A DNA stretch of 64,000 bases, taken from the NCBI RefSeq assembly GCF_036895565.1, contig NZ_CP145904.1, forward strand, positions 434,001 to 498,000, written 5' to 3'. Within the stretch, counting starts at the first letter, position 1; every line of letters begins with the position of its first letter. The DNA is from Flavobacterium sp. KS-LB2. Lineage in GTDB: Bacteria > Bacteroidota > Bacteroidia > Flavobacteriales > Flavobacteriaceae. A model generated the notes under the pieces. The model worked only from the letters and a program-made list of their open reading frames with translations, had not been told where the DNA came from and did no database searches. The translations under genes and the position numbers were made by a program. This document shows, one piece after another, positions 44,754-51,313 of the stretch.

Positions 44754-44898
44754 CAGGAGCTAATCCAGCTGTACGTTTCAAGTTTTTTCTTCCGTTTCTG
44801 TTTTTTAAATTCCTGCAAGAGCTTCTTCCAGTCGCTTTGCAAGAATAAAAAAACTAAAAAACGGAATTCAAAAAGCTTTTTACTTCCATCTGGGCTAA
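44754..44898 (+). repeat. Structured intergenic repeat, copy C (variant ends)
   Basis: The element runs from AGGAGCTAATCC to CCATCTGGGCTAA. It shares the blocks GCTGTACGTTTCAAG and TTTTTACTTCCATC with copy A, and its centre is one long imperfect palindrome (TTCCGTTT at 44791-44798 with AAAACGGAA at 44857-44865, and TGCAAG with TTGCA further in). It lies between tig and clpP. Confidence 0.75.
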
Positions 44899-44911
44899 AA
44901 AATAAGACATA

Positions 44912-44943
44912 TTGACATCATTTATAAAGAGGTATGACCTTTG
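44912..44943 (+). promoter_or_regulatory. Possible promoter of clpP
   Basis: TTG (44912-44914), 21 bases, then GACCTTTG (44936-44943), one base away from TANNTTTG. It lies 48 bases before the clpP start. Confidence 0.4.
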
Positions 44944-44991
44944 CATTAAATGGAATCACAAGATATAACGTAAAACTTAGAACAAAAAAAT

Positions 44992-45666
44992 ATGAACTAC
45001 GGTAAAGAATTTAAAAAATTTGCTACAAAGGACCACGGTGTAAACTCCATGTATTACGATAAAATCGTAGGCGCAATGACTCCTAAAAACATGACTCCAT
45101 ATATCATCGAAGAACGTCAGTTGAATATTTCACAATTAGACGTTTTCTCCAGATTGATGATGGACAGAATTATATTCCTTGGAACAGGAATTGATGACCA
45201 AATCGCAAACATCGTTCAAGCACAGTTATTGTTCCTTGAAAGCGCCGATGCTTCTAAGGATATTCAAATTTATTTGAATTCTCCAGGCGGAAGTGTTTAC
45301 GCAGGATTAGGGATTTATGACACAATGCAATACATCAAGCCAGATGTAGCGACTATTTGTACAGGAATGGCAGCTTCTATGGGAGCGGTGCTGTTATGTG
45401 CAGGAGCTGCAGGAAAACGTTCGGCTTTGCCACATTCAAGAGTAATGATTCATCAACCATCAGGAGGAGCACAAGGAGTTGCTACTGATATGGAAATCAA
45501 CTTACGCGAAATGTTGAAACTGAAAGATGAGTTATACAAAATTATCTCGCACCACTCCGGACAAACTTTCGATAAGGTTCATACTGATAGCGAACGTGAT
45601 TATTGGATGATTGCTGAAGAAGCAAAAGCATACGGAATGATTGATGAGGTTTTAATAAGAGGATAA
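44992..45666 (+). CDS. clpP: ATP-dependent Clp protease proteolytic subunit
   Basis: ClpP forms the tetradecameric serine protease chamber that works with ClpX. The 224-residue protein has the catalytic Ser in GMAASMGAVLL and the catalytic His in MIHQPSGGAQG, with a Pro-Gly-Gly pattern in NSPGGSVYAG. It is a little longer than E. coli ClpP because of an N-terminal extension. It precedes clpX, with a repeat in the 87-base gap. Confidence 0.97.
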   Translation: MNYGKEFKKFATKDHGVNSMYYDKIVGAMTPKNMTPYIIEERQLNISQLDVFSRLMMDRIIFLGTGIDDQIANIVQAQLLFLESADASKDIQIYLNSPGGSVYAGLGIYDTMQYIKPDVATICTGMAASMGAVLLCAGAAGKRSALPHSRVMIHQPSGGAQGVATDMEINLREMLKLKDELYKIISHHSGQTFDKVHTDSERDYWMIAEEAKAYGMIDEVLIRG

Positions 45667-45670
45667 ATTA

Positions 45671-45747
45671 TTAGTCGAAAGTCAAAAGTCAGAAAGTCAA
45701 AAGCATTGCTCAGACTTTACGACTTTTGACTTTATGACATTAGACTA
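45671..45747. repeat. Inverted AAAGTCAAAAGTC repeat between clpP and clpX
   Basis: TTAGTCGAAAGTCAAAAGTC lies at the left end and GACTTTTGACTTT plus GACTAA at the right, imperfect inverted copies able to form a hairpin. It fills the gap between clpP and clpX and could be a transcript processing or pausing site. Confidence 0.6.
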
Positions 45748-45753
45748 AAAGGA

Positions 45754-46986
45754 ATGGCAAAAGTAGTATTAGAGTGTTCGTTTTGTGGAAGAAAGAAGCC
45801 AGAAACCAATTTATTGATTGCTGGAATCAATGCACATATTTGTGATAAATGTATCGAACAAGCTCACGGAATTGTTTTAGAAGAATTAAAATCCAGCGGA
45901 AGTTCAAAACTGGTTGGTGATTTGATTTTGAAAAAACCAAAAGAAATCAGAGCGTTCTTAGATCAATATGTAATTGGACAAGACCAAACTAAAAAAGTAA
46001 TGTCGGTTGCGGTTTACAATCACTACAAACGTTTGATGCAACAGCAATTAGACGATGAGGTTGAGATTGAAAAAAGTAACATCATCATGGTGGGACAAAC
46101 AGGAACAGGAAAAACATTGGTAGCTAAAACCATTGCAAAAATGTTGGATGTGCCTTTAGCTATTGTTGATGCAACAGTTCTTACGGAAGCAGGTTATGTT
46201 GGGGAAGATGTCGAAAGTATTTTGACGCGTCTTTTGCAAGCTGCTGATTATGATGTTGCCAAAGCAGAACGTGGAATTGTATTCATTGACGAAATAGATA
46301 AAATTGCTCGCAAAAGTGACAATCCGTCTATTACGCGTGATGTTTCTGGTGAAGGGGTGCAACAAGCATTATTGAAATTATTGGAAGGAACAGTTGTAAA
46401 TGTGCCACCAAAAGGAGGACGCAAGCACCCGGACCAAAAATTTGTTGAGGTAAATACGCAAAACATTTTGTTTATCGCCGGTGGTGCTTTTGATGGTGTC
46501 GAAAGAATTATTTCAAAACGATTGAACCGTCAAGCTGTTGGTTATTCGACTTCAAAAAATGTGGATAACATTGACAAAGACAATTTGTTGCAATACATTA
46601 TTCCAAAAGACATCAAAGATTTTGGATTGATTCCGGAGATTATTGGTCGTTTGCCAGTTTTGACACACATGGATCCTTTAGACAGAGAAACCTTGCGTGC
46701 AATTTTGACACAGCCTAAAAATGCGTTAATCAAACAATACGAGAAATTGTTTTTGATGGATGAAGTAACGTTTACTATTACAGATGAAGCCTTAGATTTT
46801 ATTGTGGATAAAGCCTTAGAATATAAATTAGGAGCTCGTGGATTGCGTTCATTATGCGAAGCAATTTTAACGGATGCTATGTATGAATTGCCAAGTTCTG
46901 ATGATAAAACATTAGAAATTGATGTGGAGTATGCTAAAGAAACATTGAATAAAAATTTATTGAAACGTTTGGAAATTGCATCATAA
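45754..46986 (+). CDS. clpX: ATP-dependent Clp protease ATP-binding subunit ClpX
   Basis: ClpX unfolds substrates and feeds them to ClpP. The 410-residue protein has the N-terminal zinc finger CSFCGRKK...HICDKC, Walker A GQTGTGKT (about residue 113), Walker [10 protein letters not shown] and the pore and sensor segments typical of ClpX (GARGLRS at about 360). The start is ATG at 45754, 5 bases after the repeat. Confidence 0.97.
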   Translation: MAKVVLECSFCGRKKPETNLLIAGINAHICDKCIEQAHGIVLEELKSSGSSKLVGDLILKKPKEIRAFLDQYVIGQDQTKKVMSVAVYNHYKRLMQQQLDDEVEIEKSNIIMVGQTGTGKTLVAKTIAKMLDVPLAIVDATVLTEAGYVGEDVESILTRLLQAADYDVAKAERGIVFIDEIDKIARKSDNPSITRDVSGEGVQQALLKLLEGTVVNVPPKGGRKHPDQKFVEVNTQNILFIAGGAFDGVERIISKRLNRQAVGYSTSKNVDNIDKDNLLQYIIPKDIKDFGLIPEIIGRLPVLTHMDPLDRETLRAILTQPKNALIKQYEKLFLMDEVTFTITDEALDFIVDKALEYKLGARGLRSLCEAILTDAMYELPSSDDKTLEIDVEYAKETLNKNLLKRLEIAS

Positions 46987-47010
46987 AAATTGCGATTTTC
47001 TCAAAAAAAC

Positions 47011-47043
47011 AAACCTGTTCATTCATTTGAACAGGTTTTTTTA
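47011..47043 (+). terminator. Terminator after clpX
   Basis: AAACCTGTTCA (47011-47021) and TGAACAGGTTT (47028-47038) form a perfect 11-bp stem with a 6-base loop, followed by Ts. Confidence 0.92.
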
Positions 47044-47148
47044 TTTGTAAATTACACTATTTGTTATTGTTCATAAAAAGGGGGATTATTTTTTTTTATC
47101 AACGTCAGATTGTCGATTTTTGTCCATTCTAAATCAAATAATTATAAA

Positions 47149-48387
47149 ATGCAAGTAGAAGATATAGAGGTTATTTTACTAAAAGTTTCAGGTCAGGATA
47201 AACCGGGTGTAACTGCAGGTTTGACATCTATTTTGGCGAATTATGATGCTATTATTTTAGATATTGGACAAGCAGATATTCACGATACGCTTTCTTTAGG
47301 TATCTTATTTGAAATAAAAGCGGGTTCTTCTTCCGCTCCTGTTTTAAAAGATTTATTGTTCAAAGCCTATGAATTGGGTGTGAAAGTTAAGTTTATACCA
47401 ATTTCTATTGCGGATTATGAAATATGGGTCAAAGGACAACGCAAACAACGCTATACCATTAATGTTTTGGGTGAAACCTTAACAGCAGTTCAATTGGCAG
47501 CTGTCACTAAAATATTGTCGAACCAAAATTTGAATATTGATGCAATCAAAAGACTAACGGGGCGAGTTTCTATTATTGAAAAGGAAGAATTTCCACGTTC
47601 TTGTATTCAATTGTCAGTGACAGGAACTATCGTTGACAAATCCTTTATGACAGCTAGTTTTATGGAAATTTCTAGAACTTTAGATGTAGATATTTCGTTT
47701 CAAGAAGACAATATGTACCGAAGAAACCGCCGTTTAGTGTGTTTTGATATGGATTCAACCTTAATTCAAACGGAAGTAATTGATGAATTAGCAGAGTTAG
47801 CGGGTGTGGGTGAGCAAGTTCGTGCTATCACAGAATCGGCGATGAATGGTGAAATTGATTTTAGCGAAAGTTTCAAGCAACGTATGGCTTTGCTAGAAGG
47901 GTTGAGTGAAGATGTGTTGCAATCCGTTGCTGAAAATCTGCCTATTACAAAAGGCGCGCATCGCTTGATGAAAGCCTTGAAATATTATGGGTACAAAACG
48001 GCTATTCTGTCCGGAGGTTTTACCTTTTTTGGGAAGTATTTGCAAAAAGAATTAGGTATTGACTATGTTCACGCTAATGAATTAGAAATAAAGAATGGTA
48101 AGTTAACGGGTAACTATCTTGGTGAAATTGTTGATGGTAAAAAGAAAGCGGAATATCTAAAAGCGATTGCGCTAAAAGAAGGGATTCACATCAATCAAAC
48201 TATCGCTGTTGGTGATGGTGCTAATGATTTGCCGATGTTGAATTTGGCAGGTTTAGGAATTGCTTTTCATGCTAAACCTACCGTAAAAGAGAAAGCAGAA
48301 AGTTCGATTTCCAGTTTAGGATTGGATGGTGTTTTGTATTTGTTGGGCTATCATGACAGGCATATCGATATGATGGAGGAGGAGTAA
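47149..48387 (+). CDS. serB: Phosphoserine phosphatase with N-terminal ACT domains
   Basis: SerB makes serine from phosphoserine. The 412-residue protein has two ACT-like regulatory domains (about 1-90 and 95-180) that usually bind amino acids, then a HAD domain with the nucleophile motif FDMDSTLIQTE and GDGANDLPML. The ATG at 47149 starts at the ACT domain; the track's earlier in-frame start adds a short unconserved stretch. It is preceded by the clpX terminator. Confidence 0.95.
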   Translation: MQVEDIEVILLKVSGQDKPGVTAGLTSILANYDAIILDIGQADIHDTLSLGILFEIKAGSSSAPVLKDLLFKAYELGVKVKFIPISIADYEIWVKGQRKQRYTINVLGETLTAVQLAAVTKILSNQNLNIDAIKRLTGRVSIIEKEEFPRSCIQLSVTGTIVDKSFMTASFMEISRTLDVDISFQEDNMYRRNRRLVCFDMDSTLIQTEVIDELAELAGVGEQVRAITESAMNGEIDFSESFKQRMALLEGLSEDVLQSVAENLPITKGAHRLMKALKYYGYKTAILSGGFTFFGKYLQKELGIDYVHANELEIKNGKLTGNYLGEIVDGKKKAEYLKAIALKEGIHINQTIAVGDGANDLPMLNLAGLGIAFHAKPTVKEKAESSISSLGLDGVLYLLGYHDRHIDMMEEE

Positions 48388-48411
48388 AATACTGTAATAA
48401 TCAGATGAAAG

Positions 48412-48447
48412 GCTATCCCTTAAATTACTTTTTGGATAGCTTTTTTT
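48412..48447 (+). terminator. Terminator after serB
   Basis: GCTATCC/GGATAGC (48412-48418 with 48434-48440) is followed by seven Ts. The T-run ends in the stop codon region of the convergent small lipoprotein gene. Confidence 0.8.
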
Positions 48448-48595
48448 ATACTTTAACGGTAAATTTTTTTTCAGGTTTTTCCAATGTTTGTTTTTCGGGA
48501 GATTTGCAAATTCCTCTCGCACCACAACTCATTCTGTGTGGTCCGCAGGAGCTCAGAAAAAGTAGCGTTATCAAGATGTAGAAGGTGTTTTTCAT
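48446..48595 (-). CDS. Small lipoprotein (49 residues), Cys-containing
   Basis: The minus-strand ATG at 48595 gives 49 residues: a hydrophobic signal (MKNTFYILITLLFL), the lipobox LSSC (Cys17), further Cys at 24 and 30 (RMSCGARGICKS) and a Lys/Glu-rich tail. It starts 12 bases after the GH3 stop, so it is probably the second gene of that transcript. I recognise no named family. The short length makes it easy to miss, but lipobox and spacing support it. Confidence 0.7.
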   Translation of the reverse strand: MKNTFYILITLLFLSSCGPHRMSCGARGICKSPEKQTLEKPEKKFTVKV

Positions 48596-48607
48596 CTTTT
48601 CCATTTT

Positions 48608-50131
48608 TTATGCTGTTTGAAACTGCATGCTTTTCAATTGTTCCAAATAATCCCTTTGGTTGGATAATCTTGGAATTTTGTGTTGACCGCCCAGTTTGTC
48701 ACGATCTTTTAACCAATCGTAAAACAAATTTTTCCGTGCTACATTAATTACTAACGGATTCAAAGTCATGTTGTTGTAGCGTTTCGCCTCGTAGTCAGAA
48801 TTTAAGGATTGAATGGCTTCGTCTAATGCTTTTTGAAATTGAGATACATCTGTGGGAGTGTCTTTAAATTCAATCATCCATTCGTGAGCGCCTTTCTCTT
48901 TGCCTTTCATGAAAATAGGAGCAACGGTATAATCGACTACTTCAGTTTGGGTAAGTTTACACGCTTTGGCTATAGCCTGATCCGTATTTTCGACCATCAA
49001 TTCTTCACCAAAAACATTGATATGATGCTTGGTTCTGCCGGTAACCCGAATTCGATACGGATTCAATGAGGTGAAACGAACGGTATCACCAATCATATAA
49101 CGCCATAAGCCAGAGTTTGTCGTGATGACCAATGCGTAATTTTTGAACAATTCTACATCTGCCAATCGGATTGTTTTTTGATCTGGTGTTCCAAAAGTAT
49201 CCATTGGAATAAATTCATAGAAGATGCCGTAATCCAGCATTAGCAATAAGTCGCTCGAATAATTCAAATCCTGAATGGCAAAAAAACCTTCAGAGGCATT
49301 GTATATTTCGTAGTATTTAAAATCTTTTTTAGGGAGTACTTTTTTGTACTGTTCTCGGTACGGTTCGAAATTTACGCCTCCGTGAAAGTATACTTCCAAA
49401 TTGGGCCAAAGTTCGAATAGATTTCCTTGTCCGGTTTCTTCCAGCATTTTATTCATTAAAACTAACATCCAAGAAGGAACCCCTGCGAAACTGGTTACGT
49501 TTTCGTTTTTGGTTTCGTTTATAATCGCTGCAATTTTGGTTTCCCATTCGCTCATCAAAGAGGTTTTATTGCTTGGCGTACTGCTGAATTCCGCCCAAAT
49601 AGGCATGTTTTCGATTAGTATCGCTGATAAATCTCCAAAGAACGTATTGTTATCTTCATAAATTTGGGAACTTCCGCCAAGACGCAAGCTTTTTCCAAGA
49701 AATAGTTCGGAATCTTCATTGTTATTCAAATACAAACACAACAAATCCTTACTTCCTTTATAATGACAATCTTCTAGCGCTTCGTTGCTTACCGGAATAA
49801 ATTTACTTTTGGCATTAGTTGTTCCACTGGATTTGGCAAACCATTTTATAGGTGTTTCCCAAAAAACATTTTGCTCGCCCTTGCGGGTTCTTTCAATCAA
49901 TGGTTGTAATTCTTCGTAGGTTGAAATAGGAATTCTTTCGGCAAAAGTCGCATAAGAATGTATCGAAGCAAAATCATATTCTTTGCCTAAAGCAGTGTTT
50001 TTTGACGACTGTAATAAATTCATAAGCAATTCTTCTTGAACCTCATTTGGATATTTCAAGAAAAGTTCGATCTGATGAATTCTTTGTTTGAGAACCCAAG
50101 AGGCAAACGAATTGATTATGGTTAGTGGCAT
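48608..50131 (-). CDS. GH3 auxin-responsive promoter family protein
   Basis: A 507-residue ANL-type acyl-adenylate enzyme of the GH3 family, which in plants joins amino acids to hormones. The characteristic ATP-binding motif SSGTTNAKSKFIPVS (around residue 108) and YNASEGFFAIQD (about 278) are present. Bacterial GH3 proteins have unclear substrates. The gene is followed by the small lipoprotein. Confidence 0.92.
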   Translation of the reverse strand: MPLTIINSFASWVLKQRIHQIELFLKYPNEVQEELLMNLLQSSKNTALGKEYDFASIHSYATFAERIPISTYEELQPLIERTRKGEQNVFWETPIKWFAKSSGTTNAKSKFIPVSNEALEDCHYKGSKDLLCLYLNNNEDSELFLGKSLRLGGSSQIYEDNNTFFGDLSAILIENMPIWAEFSSTPSNKTSLMSEWETKIAAIINETKNENVTSFAGVPSWMLVLMNKMLEETGQGNLFELWPNLEVYFHGGVNFEPYREQYKKVLPKKDFKYYEIYNASEGFFAIQDLNYSSDLLLMLDYGIFYEFIPMDTFGTPDQKTIRLADVELFKNYALVITTNSGLWRYMIGDTVRFTSLNPYRIRVTGRTKHHINVFGEELMVENTDQAIAKACKLTQTEVVDYTVAPIFMKGKEKGAHEWMIEFKDTPTDVSQFQKALDEAIQSLNSDYEAKRYNNMTLNPLVINVARKNLFYDWLKDRDKLGGQHKIPRLSNQRDYLEQLKSMQFQTA

Positions 50132-50225
50132 TTTTAAATTATGAATTATGAATTGTGAGTTATAACTTTACCAAAAATAACAAAATTTGTTTAACTGTTG
50201 CGTTAAACCTGAAACTTTAATCACA

Positions 50226-51020
50226 ATGACATACGAAGGTGTACTTACAAAAATGCAAACTGAATTTGGAAACCCAATTCAATATTATTTGGTTTTTGAA
50301 AATAGTTTTTTAAATGTAAATCAGTTGCTGAACAAAAATCTAGAAATTAATTTTGTAGGATTCCAATGTTTGAATTGTGGGAAGAAAAAGAAAATATTCC
50401 GTCAGGGATTTTGTTATGATTGCTTCTATTCAAGTGCGGCTGTTGGCGATTGGATTATGAAACCCGAGTTGAGTACCGCCCATCTTGGGATTCAAGATCG
50501 AGATTTAGCTTATGAAGAAAAAGTGCAATTACAACCTCATATCGTGTATTTGGCTTTATCAAGCGAAGTCAAAGTAGGAGTGACTAGAAAAACCCAAATG
50601 CCAACGCGATGGATAGATCAGGGTGCCACCCAAGCCATCTCGATTGTGGAAGTTCCTAACCGATACTTAGCCGGAATTACCGAGGTAGCGTTGAAAAACC
50701 ATTATGCTGATAAAACCAATTGGCGCAAAATGCTGACGAATAATGTGGAGCAAATTGACTTAATCGCAGAACGATTAAAGGTTGAGAATTTGATTCCAAC
50801 GGAAGTTCAGGAATACTTTTATTCGCAAAAGAATGATTTGTATGAGATGCATTATCCCGTTTTACAGTATCCCACTAAAGTAAATAGTTTGAGTTTAGAT
50901 AAAACACCGCAGTTTCAAGGAAAATTGACCGGAATAAAAGGGCAATATTTACTTTTTGAAGACGGAACGGTTTTTAATATTCGCGGTTCTGAAGGATATG
51001 TGGTACAAATTAATGTATAA
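50226..51020 (+). CDS. DUF2797 domain-containing protein
   Basis: The 264-residue protein from ATG 50226 has a Cys cluster (FQCLNCGKKKKIFRQGFCYDCF, CxxC then CxxC, about 60-82) and a following domain with YLALSSEVKVGVTRK and RWIDQGATQAISI that resembles the DUF2797 family and a GIY-YIG-like fold. The metal site may hold zinc. It is divergent from GH3 and ends at structured repeat B. The ORF start at 50187 is less likely than the ATG. Confidence 0.85.
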   Translation: MTYEGVLTKMQTEFGNPIQYYLVFENSFLNVNQLLNKNLEINFVGFQCLNCGKKKKIFRQGFCYDCFYSSAAVGDWIMKPELSTAHLGIQDRDLAYEEKVQLQPHIVYLALSSEVKVGVTRKTQMPTRWIDQGATQAISIVEVPNRYLAGITEVALKNHYADKTNWRKMLTNNVEQIDLIAERLKVENLIPTEVQEYFYSQKNDLYEMHYPVLQYPTKVNSLSLDKTPQFQGKLTGIKGQYLLFEDGTVFNIRGSEGYVVQINV

Positions 51021-51031
51021 GTACATGTATT

Positions 51032-51163
51032 GGGGCGTATCCCATTTGAAAAAATAAGAAAAATATTTTTTCAAATGGGTCGGGTCGTCCGCTGTATCTT
51101 TTATGGCTCTCGCAAAAAAACGAGAGCCATAAAAGGATGCCGCTTCCATCCCTTACGCAAGAC
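51032..51163 (+). repeat. Structured intergenic repeat, copy B
   Basis: The blocks GGGCGTATCCC, CGGGTC, GCTGT, TCTTTTAT, ATAAAAGGAT and CCATCCCTTACGC match copy A in order. The hairpin between TCTTTTAT and ATAAAAGGAT is a perfect GGCTCTCG/CGAGAGCC stem (51105-51112 with 51121-51128), and an additional CATTTGAAAAAA/TTTTTTCAAATG hairpin lies after the first block. It sits between DUF2797 and AsmA (convergent genes). Confidence 0.85.
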
Positions 51164-51254
51164 TCGTAACTGTAGATGATTAGAATTTGTAACAGAAGTA
51201 GTGTTTTTGAACCCTATTTTTCGCGCTTGGCACCATATTGAAATTCATGTATAA

Positions 51255-51291
51255 ACAAAAAAGAGGAATCACAACAGTTGCGATTCCTCTT
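51255..51291 (-). terminator. Terminator of the AsmA gene
   Basis: The arms AAGAGGAATC (51261-51270) and GATTCCTCTT (51282-51291) pair. On the minus strand the hairpin is followed by a T-run (51255-51262). Confidence 0.85.
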
Positions 51292-51313
51292 TCTAGTAAA
51301 TCTAAAAGTCGGA

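Noticed and set aside
48484..48747. Plus-strand 87-codon frame over the small lipoprotein and GH3 ends
   Set aside because: It is antisense to GH3 and the lipoprotein, with no start context and an unstructured composition.
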